Position numbers and translations under genes: made by a program. From positions 1 through 11,504 of the forward strand of contig JABHYP010000085.1 of the NCBI GenBank assembly GCA_018656855.1: 11,504 nt of DNA. Reading direction: 5' to 3'. The notes under the pieces were generated by a model. The model saw nothing but the letters and a program-made list of their open reading frames with translations, was not told the origin of the DNA and made no database searches. This DNA comes from Candidatus Latescibacterota bacterium (GTDB lineage Bacteria; Latescibacterota; Latescibacteria; Latescibacterales; Latescibacteraceae). This document shows, piece after piece, positions 1-6,471 of the stretch. Each line of letters begins with the position of its first letter. The stretch's first letter is position 1.

Positions 1-617
1 ATTGGGCTGAGAAGATTAAACCAGCGTACATGGCGGCATCGCTGCCTACGGGATTTAATTTTCCCGATGATTCGCCGTGCAGTCGTATTATTGAGGACTG
101 TATTATACCAACGGGAAAAGAACTTGACCTTCCGTTTGCGTTGATGATAGGAGTGAAGCGCCAGGCAAATCCGGACCTGAAGCTTGCCGGGGACAGCGTC
201 GGCAAATCGCCGATTTCAGCACTTGAAAATCTTTTAAGAAAATATCCCGATAACAAATTCCTTACCACCATGCTTTCGAGAGAAAACCAGCACGAGTTGT
301 GTGTTACAGCGCGTAAGTTTTCCAATCTCATGATTTTCGGGTGCTGGTGGTTTTTAAACAATCCGAGTATTATTGAGGAAATGACCCGCGAGAGGCTGGA
401 ACTTCTCGGCTTCTCAATGATTCCGCAGCATTCCGACGCGCGCGTTCTTGACCAGCTTATCTACAAGTGGAAACACTCGCGTAAAGTGATTTCCAAAGTG
501 CTGGTGGAAAAATACGCTGACCTGCTTGATGCCGGGTGGAAGATAAGCAGAGAAGAGATTAAGAGAGATGTCGAATTGTTGTTCGGTGGAATTTTTGAGA
601 AATTTGTGGGGAAATAA
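1..617 (+). CDS. Uronate isomerase-like amidohydrolase, C-terminal part (5' end outside window)
   Basis: The frame is open from the first base, with a split codon at 1-2 and then W-A-E-K-I-K-P-A-Y. The ATG at 30 is therefore probably internal and the gene starts upstream of the window. About 204 residues are visible. They resemble the C-terminal part of uronate/glucuronate isomerases (UxaC), amidohydrolase-superfamily enzymes that interconvert aldo- and keto-hexuronates in the cytoplasm. The visible landmarks are a G-C-W-W-F-L-N-N stretch (about 342-362), matching the WWFND region of UxaC, then H-S-D-A-R at 429-443, matching the conserved D-x-R of the UxaC S-D-S-R motif, then the closing helix ending L-F-G-G-I-F. 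Family homology is recognised by eye. The N-terminal metal-binding histidines lie outside the window, so activity cannot be judged, and a divergent paralogue acting on another sugar acid is possible. No terminator-like hairpin with a T-run follows directly. Confidence 0.75.
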   Translation, partial: WAEKIKPAYMAASLPTGFNFPDDSPCSRIIEDCIIPTGKELDLPFALMIGVKRQANPDLKLAGDSVGKSPISALENLLRKYPDNKFLTTMLSRENQHELCVTARKFSNLMIFGCWWFLNNPSIIEEMTRERLELLGFSMIPQHSDARVLDQLIYKWKHSRKVISKVLVEKYADLLDAGWKISREEIKRDVELLFGGIFEKFVGK

Positions 618-696
618 GGATGTACGCTTATCAAGTTAAAACATCAAAGATAAAAAAATGTCTAAAAATATTTTATATATATGTTTGTTTTTACAT

Positions 697-792
697 AACT
701 CACCCCTCGGTCCCCTCTCTAATATTAGAGAGGGGATGATCACATAGTTCCCCCTCTATTGCAGGGCAAGAGAGGGGGTTAGGGGGTGAGTT
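697..792. repeat. Compound palindromic intergenic element (MITE-like)
   Basis: A 96-bp element in the 618-876 gap is bounded by a perfect 10-bp terminal inverted repeat, AACTCACCCC (697-706) and GGGGTGAGTT (783-792). Inside are two further hairpins. The first is a perfect palindrome at 711-736 with arms TCCCCTCTCTAAT and ATTAGAGAGGGGA. The second pairs 750-762 with 766-778 (CCCCCTCTATTGC with GCAAGAGAGGGGG, one mismatch, AGG loop). The whole can fold as a three-way cruciform. It carries no ORF. The form suits a dispersed non-autonomous palindromic element or a strong transcription barrier between the isomerase and the lipoprotein gene. No clean target-site duplication is seen, so mobility is inferred only. 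Confidence 0.7.
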
Positions 793-804
793 CGGGGAGC
801 AGGG
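774..804 (+). other. G-quadruplex-capable tract upstream of the beta-helix lipoprotein gene
   Basis: Four G-runs lie close together on the plus strand: 774-778, 782-786, 794-797 and 802-804. Their spacers are TTA, TGAGTTC and AGCA, fitting the usual G3+N1-7 quadruplex pattern. The first two runs belong to the right half of the palindromic element. The tract ends about 70 bp before the ATG at 877. A G-rich continuation (GGAGGAGGAGG, 803-813) follows. A TTGACT at 822-827 is the only promoter-like hexamer nearby and lacks a convincing -10 at normal spacing. Whether the tract lies in the transcript or upstream of it is unknown. Confidence 0.45.
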
Positions 805-876
805 AGGAGGAGGAAGCTGTTTTGACTTTATAAGTATAAATTAATTTATGAATAATCCAGGAGAAGGATTACTGTT

Positions 877-2169
877 ATGAAACGGTTATTGCTCTTTCCA
901 TTAATACTTTCTATTCTGCTGGGCTGCGCAGGTGAACCCGGCAATGTCAAAAGTGAAAAAGCGGTTAATGAAGTCCTTGAGGGAAAACGTACGGAAGCCA
1001 ATGCGGCATGGTGGGGATTCGATGAGGCCGATGCCACTGAAGATATTCAGTCCGCACTTAATTCAGGGGCAGAGAGAGTTATTGTCCCGAACATGGGAAA
1101 AGACTGGATCGTGCGTCCCATAAAGCTTGCTGGAAACCAGGAAGTCATTTTCGAGGAAGGCATTATCGTTACCGCAAAAAAAGGCGAATTTAAAGGGAAA
1201 GGCGACTGCCTGTTCAGCGCTACAGGTCTTGATAACATAACACTCCGCGGATACGGTGCGACCCTTCGAATGCAGAAGAAGGACTATATGACCGATGCGT
1301 ACGATAAGGCGGAATGGCGTATGGTGCTTGGAATTAGAAGCTGCAGTAATGTCGAAATACTTGGCCTGACACTTAAAGACAGCGGCGGCGACGGCATTTA
1401 TCTCGGTGTATCCGGAGACCGTAAATGGTGCAGCAATATACATATCAAGGATGTTGTATGCGATAACAACTACCGTCAGGGAATAAGCGTTATCAGCGCA
1501 GAGAATCTGCTTATCGAGGACTGTATCCTGAATAATACCGGCGGTACGGCGCCCCGTGCGGGTATAGACCTCGAACCGAACAATTCAAGTGAAAGATTGA
1601 CCAACTGCGTTATAAAAAACTGCGTGATGGAAAATAATGAAGGGGCGGGTATACTCCTGTATCTACGCAATCTCTCCTCTGAATCGGAAGATGTTTCGGT
1701 CACTTTTGAAAACTGCCGTGTGACCAGCGAAAAAGGTTCTGGAATCGTTCTGGGCGCTGTTCCCGACAATGGAGCAGATGGTTTTGTTGAATTCAGGGAT
1801 TGCGTTGTTGACGGCACCGCTCTGTACGGCGCGAGAGTTTATGATAAATCAGCCGACAGGATGCGTGTCCGGTTTGTACGCTGTACCTGGAAGGGCACTG
1901 CAGGAAATGAGACAGATGATGATAATCCCGCACCGTTATGGATATATCTCAGGCGGCCGGAGATTACAAGGAAGTACGGCGGGATAGATTTTATTGATTG
2001 TAATATCGAGGACAACAGGGACAGGCCTTTTCTCGCGGCTACGGAAAGGGAAAGCAGTTTTGGAGTAAATGACATAACAGGAACGGTTTCGGTGAAAAAT
2101 CCTCATGGCGCATACATGAATGTCGGTTCCAATGCGAGCGGGGTCACACTTGAGTTTAAAACTCAGTAA
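877..2169 (+). CDS. Lipoprotein with right-handed parallel beta-helix
   Basis: The 430-residue product starts with a lipoprotein signal. Positive residues at 2-3 and a hydrophobic run lead to L-L-G-C with Cys17 as the lipidation site, so the mature protein should be anchored in a membrane on the envelope side. Residues about 45-75 (WWGFDEADATEDIQSAL...) resemble the N-terminal cap of pectate-lyase-like beta-helices. From about 118 onward, short strands repeat with G-x-G-I and asparagine/cysteine turns (GDGIYLG 171-177, RAGIDLEP 227-234, GAGILLYL 256-263), typical of the Beta_helix family. These folds usually bind or cleave polysaccharide. No catalytic triad can be assigned, so substrate is unknown. 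The ATG start is supported by AGGAGAAGG at 859-867, nine bases upstream. The gene converges with the minus-strand lipoprotein ending at 2429. Confidence 0.85.
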   Translation: MKRLLLFPLILSILLGCAGEPGNVKSEKAVNEVLEGKRTEANAAWWGFDEADATEDIQSALNSGAERVIVPNMGKDWIVRPIKLAGNQEVIFEEGIIVTAKKGEFKGKGDCLFSATGLDNITLRGYGATLRMQKKDYMTDAYDKAEWRMVLGIRSCSNVEILGLTLKDSGGDGIYLGVSGDRKWCSNIHIKDVVCDNNYRQGISVISAENLLIEDCILNNTGGTAPRAGIDLEPNNSSERLTNCVIKNCVMENNEGAGILLYLRNLSSESEDVSVTFENCRVTSEKGSGIVLGAVPDNGADGFVEFRDCVVDGTALYGARVYDKSADRMRVRFVRCTWKGTAGNETDDDNPAPLWIYLRRPEITRKYGGIDFIDCNIEDNRDRPFLAATERESSFGVNDITGTVSVKNPHGAYMNVGSNASGVTLEFKTQ

Positions 2170-2250
2170 TCTTATAACCTGTTTTCGAGAAACCTCAATA
2201 CCGCTTCGAAATGGAGATACATTAATTACAGCAAAAACGAGTGAGTTTTA

Positions 2251-2319
2251 TTATTTAAGCAACAACATCTTCTTCGTCTCGCCCATCCCTTTCGCCTTCA
2301 GAGTGCAGAAGTAAAAACC
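2251..2319 (-). pseudogene. Remnant of a FlgD-like C-terminal tail
   Basis: On the minus strand, 22 sense codons from 2319 downward read G-F-Y-F-C-T-L-K-A-K, then G-M-G, then E-T-K-K-M-L-L-L-K and a TAA at 2251-2253. This is nearly the standard last strand pair of FlgD-Ig-type or secretion-tail domains (G-V-Y-F-Y-T-L-x-A ... K-K-M-x-L-x-K-stop). It matches the end of the intact propeller protein encoded at 3888-5168 (D-V-Y-I-A-R-I ... R-S-M-V-L-V-K). A TGA lies directly upstream in frame and no longer ORF exists, so it is a decayed gene end. Short inverted flanks GTGAGTTTTA (2241-2250) and TAAAAACCTCAC (2312-2323) bracket it imperfectly. The rest of the 2170-2428 gap holds only AT-rich sequence. 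Confidence 0.55.
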
Positions 2320-2428
2320 TCACTTAATAAAAATATTTGCCTTTCTTTTATCTCTTACTTACATAGATATCTTTTATCAATTATCATGGCAATCATTTCA
2401 TCATGGTTATCAGCGGTTCAGACTTTTT

Positions 2429-3817
2429 TCATTCCGGTTTTGTCACGAATGAAAAGGTATAAGGTTCATGTAGTTTGGTGCCGTATAAGTCCTCTGCATT
2501 AGTGTCAACTGTTACAGTATATTTGGAATTCTGCTTGAGAGAGCCTGATGGAATGAATGTAATCGATGTATTGCTTTCATTAGAACTATTTTTTGTGCCC
2601 CACTTGAATGTGCCCGATATCTCCGGTGTAATACTGAATGCTTTTTCAACCGTTGACTTGACCATGTATGTATTGAACCATAAGGTGATATAGGGATCAT
2701 TAAGGCTGACGAAGAGTTCGCCATTTTTCGGATATGTTTGATATATTTTAACCACATCCGTAGTAAATGAAAATGTAAAGGATTCCCCTAATGATATACC
2801 ATCCAGATCTTCGGCCTCTGCACCGATTTCAATCTCGTAGGTCGTTTCAGCGATATAAGGACCGCCGGTGTATATGGTCAGTTGATTTTTATCAGGCCAG
2901 ATATAAACCCTCTCAATATCAGGAATCATAGTTATAGAAGATTCCGTCGATGTCTGATTCATGTTTCGGGGAAATGTAATTTGAATACCATTATATGAGA
3001 TCAATCCTACATCGATATCTCCGTGGGAAGGTATCGTCTGAATGCCCTGAAGTGTGCTCGCAGACTGCACAGTGCTGAATGAGAATTTCAATGGAAATCT
3101 CAGATGGTTACCAGCAGTATCCTGAGCTGCAGTCGATAAAGTAACATGATAGGTCGTATCGGGATATGAATCCTTCTGTGCAAGAACATAAGTGAATGAT
3201 GATATTTTACTGAATGTTGTTATTGTAGCACCGCTTTCGCCTGAAGCGTCACCACCGTACTTTTGATCATCTCCGTCCCTGGGTTTGTAGATAAAATTGC
3301 CCCAGTTGAAAATACCTTCCGATGACGGATCAGTTGAAAACGCTTCTTCGACACTTTCACGATCCATCGGTTGGGCGAAAGCAATCGAAACCGATACCCG
3401 TGAGTATTGATTGTCGAACACGATTTCATCCAGATCATACGGATAATGATATGAAACCAAATCAGGCACATTCGATAGATCAACCTCTCCGATATAAGTC
3501 GTTCCTGCGCCTTCAACAAAGACATTGCAGCGGGTATAGGTTCCGTGGTTTTCGGCTCTGATTGTCAGGTCATAATTACCTATTGGAAGGTTTTCCAATC
3601 GGAAAGTACCGTCTTCAAGGTTAACCTCCGTTGAATCAATTGGTACTTCCTGGTTAATGATAACGGTGGCTGCCAAACCTGTCTGGAGAATTTTACCGAC
3701 AATATCTCCATGATACGCATCATTGTAAAGGCGAGGATCATCGTTAATGATATTCTTTTCCTCGCATCCGATGAAAATGGCAGTAAGAAAAACAAGTAAA
3801 TAATATTTCGGTTTCAT
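2429..3817 (-). CDS. Lipoprotein with carboxypeptidase-regulatory-like domain and three SbsA Ig-like (Big_5) domains
   Basis: The 462-residue product begins MKPKYYLLVFLTAIFIGC. Cys18 is the likely lipid anchor, although the -3 residue is Phe where Leu is usual, and E-E follows the Cys. Residues about 36-115 form a CarboxypepD_reg-like beta-sandwich (DGTFRLENLPIGNYDLTI, 69-86). Three SbsA-type Ig-like repeats follow at about 119-249, 258-353 and 357-459. Each has an F-x-x-x-M strand near its start (AFAQPM, TFPRNM, WFNTYM), a central Y-x-V/I/E strand, a D-x-x-G turn, and a closing F-S-F-x-T. Such chains act as stalks or scaffolds at the cell surface; no enzyme domain is present. AAGGAGT sits about six bases before the ATG. 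The gene follows the propeller gene on the same strand across 70 bp, so both may be one secreted-protein unit, but an intervening hairpin could separate them. Confidence 0.85.
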   Translation of the reverse strand: MKPKYYLLVFLTAIFIGCEEKNIINDDPRLYNDAYHGDIVGKILQTGLAATVIINQEVPIDSTEVNLEDGTFRLENLPIGNYDLTIRAENHGTYTRCNVFVEGAGTTYIGEVDLSNVPDLVSYHYPYDLDEIVFDNQYSRVSVSIAFAQPMDRESVEEAFSTDPSSEGIFNWGNFIYKPRDGDDQKYGGDASGESGATITTFSKISSFTYVLAQKDSYPDTTYHVTLSTAAQDTAGNHLRFPLKFSFSTVQSASTLQGIQTIPSHGDIDVGLISYNGIQITFPRNMNQTSTESSITMIPDIERVYIWPDKNQLTIYTGGPYIAETTYEIEIGAEAEDLDGISLGESFTFSFTTDVVKIYQTYPKNGELFVSLNDPYITLWFNTYMVKSTVEKAFSITPEISGTFKWGTKNSSNESNTSITFIPSGSLKQNSKYTVTVDTNAEDLYGTKLHEPYTFSFVTKPE

Positions 3818-3849
3818 GGCACACTCCTTTTTACGACATTCCCGATATC

Positions 3850-3869
3850 AAAAATCAAATATGATTTTT
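3850..3869 (-). terminator. AT-rich hairpin between propeller gene and Ig-repeat lipoprotein
   Basis: Perfect 8-bp arms AAAAATCA (3850-3857) and TGATTTTT (3862-3869) flank a four-base loop. Read on the minus strand the stem ends in a run of five T residues, followed by GAT. This could be a weak intrinsic terminator for the propeller gene, which stops at 3888, or an operator for the lipoprotein gene starting at 3817. The lack of GC pairs in the stem makes efficient termination doubtful. Confidence 0.35.
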
Positions 3870-3887
3870 AATCGTTAAATATTATAT

Positions 3888-5168
3888 TCATTTCACCAAC
3901 ACCATACTTCTTGCAAAAACCTTGTCCCCCATGCTAATCCGTGCGATATACACATCAGAAGATAAAGCCTGTCCGCTGTCGCTTTTTCCGTCCCAGCTTA
4001 TTGAATGCAGTCCTGCAGTCATTGGCTCAGAGACGAGTATCCGTACTTTCTGGCCTGTAATGTTGTAAATGGAAAGATTAGCAACCGATTTGAACGGGAG
4101 GGTAAACTCGATAGTCGTGGAGAGATTGAAAGGATTGGGAAAGCTGCTGTTGATCTTCGGAAAGCTGATATGGGGTCGGCTTTCATTGACTGCGGTCACA
4201 CCGTCTTCGATAAGGTACAGTTCGTAACTTGTAAGAACCCATTTCCTGTTCAGTGAGTCAAAAGCAATTCCAATGGTTTGTGAAGTGGTCATTGGACTAT
4301 TATTAAAATCGTAGAATATCTTTGAATCATTATCAATAATATAAAATCCGCCTCTGGTTCCGATCCACTTTTTATCGTTTGTATCGATTTTCAAGACTCG
4401 AATATCATATGAGTAATAACCATCATTTAAAGTAAGTGATGTCCATATATCGCCATTAAAAATCTTTACTCCACCACAATAAATTCCTGCCCATATCTTC
4501 CCGTCGGAGTCAATTGCAATCGACGTAACATGATAATTGTCCAATAGCTGGACGGCTTCGTCTCCTTCTATCTTGTACAGGCCATTTGCGGAGCCAATCC
4601 AAACGTTGCTCCTTTTGTCGATTGCTATCGCATCAACGTGCCGGAGACTGCCGTTCATATCGCCGAGATCAGTGAATGTACCATCGGATACATTATACTT
4701 AATTAGACCATTCGCATGGCCGATCCAGCCATTACCTGAATTGTCGAATGCAATTGCTTTGATATTATAAACATTGTAGTTGTTTATCCATGAATTCCAA
4801 GTTTCACCATCGAACATAGAAAATCCGTACTGGGAACCACACCAGATAGCACCGGACGGGGACGATGTCATGGTATATATATCATTTGAAGCGAGTCCGT
4901 CCTTTTCTGTATACTGAGTCCAAGTTTCACCATCGAACATGAAAACGCCTGAAGGCAAGTAAGGAGGAAAAGCATCAAGAGTTCCTGTATTGGTCGAGGA
5001 TATCCAGACATTGTCTTGAGCATCTACCGCAACACCAGATGCCATGATATAAGGAAATTCCGTATTGGCTTGCTTGTGGAAATAGCGTGTCCATGTCAAT
5101 TCGGCGTATGCTGTGCCGGTGTCGACAATCGTAACTAATTGAATTAATATAATCATTATAAACTGCAC
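3888..5168 (-). CDS. Secreted seven-bladed beta-propeller (Reg_prop repeats) with FlgD-like C-terminal tail
   Basis: The 426-residue product has an N-terminal hydrophobic segment (residues 3-15) and a likely signal-peptidase site after A-Y-A (20-22). Seven repeats of the two-component-regulator propeller type follow, each with a D-x-x-G/N-x-x-W core; the conserved Trp falls at 55, 109, 148, 190, 226, 268 and 310, enough to close a seven-bladed propeller. Residues 343-348 are F-P-N-P-F-N. The last 80 residues form a FlgD-Ig-like domain (SIYNITGQKVR, WDGKSDSGQ, ending RSMVLVK), resembling secretion-tail domains of Bacteroidetes and allied phyla. Reg_prop domains usually form the periplasmic sensor of hybrid histidine kinases; here there is no membrane helix, kinase or HTH after the propeller, so it is probably exported as a free or surface protein. 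The start is GTG: AGAGG at 5175-5179 lies six bases upstream, whereas the first in-frame ATG (5156) has no SD. Confidence 0.88.
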   Translation of the reverse strand: MQFIMIILIQLVTIVDTGTAYAELTWTRYFHKQANTEFPYIMASGVAVDAQDNVWISSTNTGTLDAFPPYLPSGVFMFDGETWTQYTEKDGLASNDIYTMTSSPSGAIWCGSQYGFSMFDGETWNSWINNYNVYNIKAIAFDNSGNGWIGHANGLIKYNVSDGTFTDLGDMNGSLRHVDAIAIDKRSNVWIGSANGLYKIEGDEAVQLLDNYHVTSIAIDSDGKIWAGIYCGGVKIFNGDIWTSLTLNDGYYSYDIRVLKIDTNDKKWIGTRGGFYIIDNDSKIFYDFNNSPMTTSQTIGIAFDSLNRKWVLTSYELYLIEDGVTAVNESRPHISFPKINSSFPNPFNLSTTIEFTLPFKSVANLSIYNITGQKVRILVSEPMTAGLHSISWDGKSDSGQALSSDVYIARISMGDKVFARSMVLVK

Positions 5169-5229
5169 ATTTTTCCTCTTTTTAATGATAAGGAATTTTA
5201 AATAATCAGTATCATCAAATTCTTATCAG

Positions 5230-5255
5230 TATTGTTTTACCTCATTAAAACAATA
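5230..5255. promoter_or_regulatory. 26-bp inverted repeat overlapping the propeller promoter (operator candidate)
   Basis: Perfect 10-bp arms TATTGTTTTA (5230-5239) and TAAAACAATA (5246-5255) are separated by CCTCAT. The repeat covers the downstream half of the predicted -10 and the predicted start of transcription, a position suited to a repressor operator. As RNA it could also form a hairpin at the very start of the leader. It lies 143 bp from the start codon of the S24-type regulator, the obvious candidate for binding, but no sequence shows that directly. Confidence 0.45.
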
Positions 5256-5279
5256 TATGTGCTTTTTGAAATCTGTCAA
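5252..5279 (-). promoter_or_regulatory. Candidate sigma70-type promoter for the propeller gene
   Basis: On the minus strand a consensus TTGACA (5279-5274) is followed after 16 bases by TATATT (5257-5252), five of six bases matching TATAAT. Transcription would start near 5245, giving a leader of roughly 75 nt before the GTG at 5168. This is the best promoter match I see in the window. It sits in the divergent gap shared with the S24 regulator. Confidence 0.55.
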
Positions 5280-5351
5280 TAATAAATATTAGCAGATAAA
5301 AAAATACTCCTGATACCTGTATTTCTGCAGTGGGGAATGGGATGACAGCAC

Positions 5352-5373
5352 GAATTATATACTTGCATAATTC
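5352..5373. promoter_or_regulatory. 22-bp inverted repeat overlapping the regulator's own promoter (operator candidate)
   Basis: Perfect 7-bp arms GAATTAT (5352-5358) and ATAATTC (5367-5373) are separated by eight bases. The 22-bp span places the half-sites about 15 bp apart centre to centre, reasonable for a dimeric HTH repressor. It covers the candidate -35 (TTGCAT, 5363-5368) of the S24 gene, so autorepression is the natural reading. The arms do not match those of the repeat at 5230-5255, so one protein binding both is not evident from sequence. Confidence 0.42.
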
Positions 5374-5391
5374 ACATATTATATTTATACA
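5363..5391 (+). promoter_or_regulatory. Candidate promoter of the S24 regulator, possibly giving a leaderless transcript
   Basis: TTGCAT (5363-5368), a 17-base spacer and TATACA (5386-5391) form a modest sigma70-like pair. Transcription about seven bases after the -10 would begin at the ATG at 5398. The bases just before that ATG (ATACATACAAC) contain no Shine-Dalgarno match, unlike most other genes here. Both points agree with leaderless translation, but the hexamers match consensus only partly. Confidence 0.35.
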
Positions 5392-5397
5392 TACAAC

Positions 5398-6327
5398 ATG
5401 GATACGCGTGAGCTAATAAAACAATGGATGATCTGGAAATCCGGACTGAAGGGGGAAACTTATTCTTATAAAGCCCTTGCGACGGATGCCGGCATGAGTC
5501 CCAAGTACCTGTCCAGCGTCGTTACCGGCATAAGGAATCCCGGGACGAAAACGCTTGAAAAAATAGCGCAGGCTTTCGGAGTTTCTATGTCCGATTTTTA
5601 TGGCGGTCCTCCGGGGATTTCATCTTCTCAACCTCAAGAAAGCACAGATGTTTCCCAGCCTGTTTTTCAAAAGGCCGAAGACAATAAAACTATACCACAA
5701 AGCAAGCCTGTAAAAGAAAAAAAAGAAGATACACTGCCCGGTCCTGAGAAAGTGGGATTGAAACTTTCTGGAAACGCCTCGGAAGAATTCACTAAACTCT
5801 TTTCGACTCTGGGCTTAAAGCCGTCGGAAGAAATTATTCCACAGTCTGAAATGTCTTCTCCAAAAGAATATTCTTCTAAAGAAACAAAACAATCAGGTAG
5901 AAAAAATCGTGATTCAAGGTTGACGGATACCATACAGTTGCTTTATAAATGTCCTGTAGGCGACTGGCGCGTCTGGGCAGACAATATTGAAAGAAACAGA
6001 GAAGAATATACCACGATTCCGCGATTTTTCGGGGTGCCGGGCAGACATGTTTTTGCTGTAATAGTGAATGACGACAGCATGGTTCCCGATCTTAATCCGG
6101 GCGATATTCTTATTATCAATCCGGAGGTGCCTTTTTCAAATATAAATGGCGGTATTGGTGTTGTATGTGATAGTGAGAATTTTAAGATTCGTCGTATTCA
6201 TGCTTTTGACACGGACTATAAGCTCACACCCTCGAACACCGGCTTTGAGCAAGAAATTATTGCTAAAAATGACGTTATTCTGTTCAAAGTGGCTCGGTGG
6301 ATACCGAGTATGAAAGGAAAATTTTAA
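5398..6327 (+). CDS. XRE-type HTH regulator with C-terminal S24 (LexA/CI-like) peptidase domain
   Basis: The 309-residue product has an XRE/Cro-type helix-turn-helix at about 22-67 (YSYKALATDAG...YLSSVVTGIRNPGTKTLEKIAQAFGV). A hydrophilic, Ser/Pro/Lys-rich linker of about 105 residues follows, then an S24 domain (about 180-300). The catalytic Ser is Ser227 in D-D-S-M-V-P and the general base is Lys263 in N-F-K-I-R-R. The 36-residue Ser-Lys spacing matches LexA (37). The expected self-cleavage dipeptide falls at Val187-Gly188 (C-P-V-G-D-W), about 40 residues before Ser227, where Ala-Gly or Cys-Gly is usual. The architecture is that of phage CI or stress repressors that self-cleave on a RecA-type signal; the long linker makes it about 100 residues longer than LexA. 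It is transcribed divergently from the propeller gene, and no prophage genes accompany it. ATG 5398 is the first start after an in-frame TAA at 5368 and lacks an SD. Confidence 0.87.
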   Translation: MDTRELIKQWMIWKSGLKGETYSYKALATDAGMSPKYLSSVVTGIRNPGTKTLEKIAQAFGVSMSDFYGGPPGISSSQPQESTDVSQPVFQKAEDNKTIPQSKPVKEKKEDTLPGPEKVGLKLSGNASEEFTKLFSTLGLKPSEEIIPQSEMSSPKEYSSKETKQSGRKNRDSRLTDTIQLLYKCPVGDWRVWADNIERNREEYTTIPRFFGVPGRHVFAVIVNDDSMVPDLNPGDILIINPEVPFSNINGGIGVVCDSENFKIRRIHAFDTDYKLTPSNTGFEQEIIAKNDVILFKVARWIPSMKGKF

Positions 6328-6371
6328 GCTCTTAAATACCACAACTGATAACAGGCCCCGGACTAATCCAA

Positions 6372-6419
6372 AATCTGGAATTTTATATTTTATAATTTTG
6401 AACTTTGAATCTGAAATTT
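6372..6419. repeat. Short imperfect direct repeat in the gap before the nitroreductase gene
   Basis: AATCTGGAATTT (6372-6383) recurs as AATCTGAAATTT (6408-6419), one mismatch in twelve, 36 bp apart. The sequence between is almost pure A/T. The gap 6328-6471 shows no clear terminator for the S24 gene. The repeats may be degenerate AT-rich spacer sequence. Confidence 0.25.
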
Positions 6420-6471
6420 GTAATAGGAGACTCAATTACGGTTGTTTTCAGCTAAAAGAAAGGGGAGTGTC

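Noticed and set aside
2120..2314. A 64-codon plus-strand open frame running from the end of the beta-helix gene into the gap
   Set aside because: It overlaps the lipoprotein 3' end in another frame, and its second half is the complement of the FlgD-like tail remnant. No ribosome site or homology is seen.
2355..2417. A 20-codon minus-strand open stretch (ending D-K-R-Y-L-C-K-stop) downstream of the Ig-repeat lipoprotein
   Set aside because: It looks vaguely protein-like but follows a stop directly, is in a different frame from the tail remnant, and is too short to support as a gene or fossil.
5169..5397. SOS/LexA control of the S24 regulator or repair genes
   Set aside because: I looked for CTGT-N8-ACAG-type boxes near the S24 gene and rarA and found none. 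LexA sites vary between phyla and the recN promoter is outside the window, so no claim is made.
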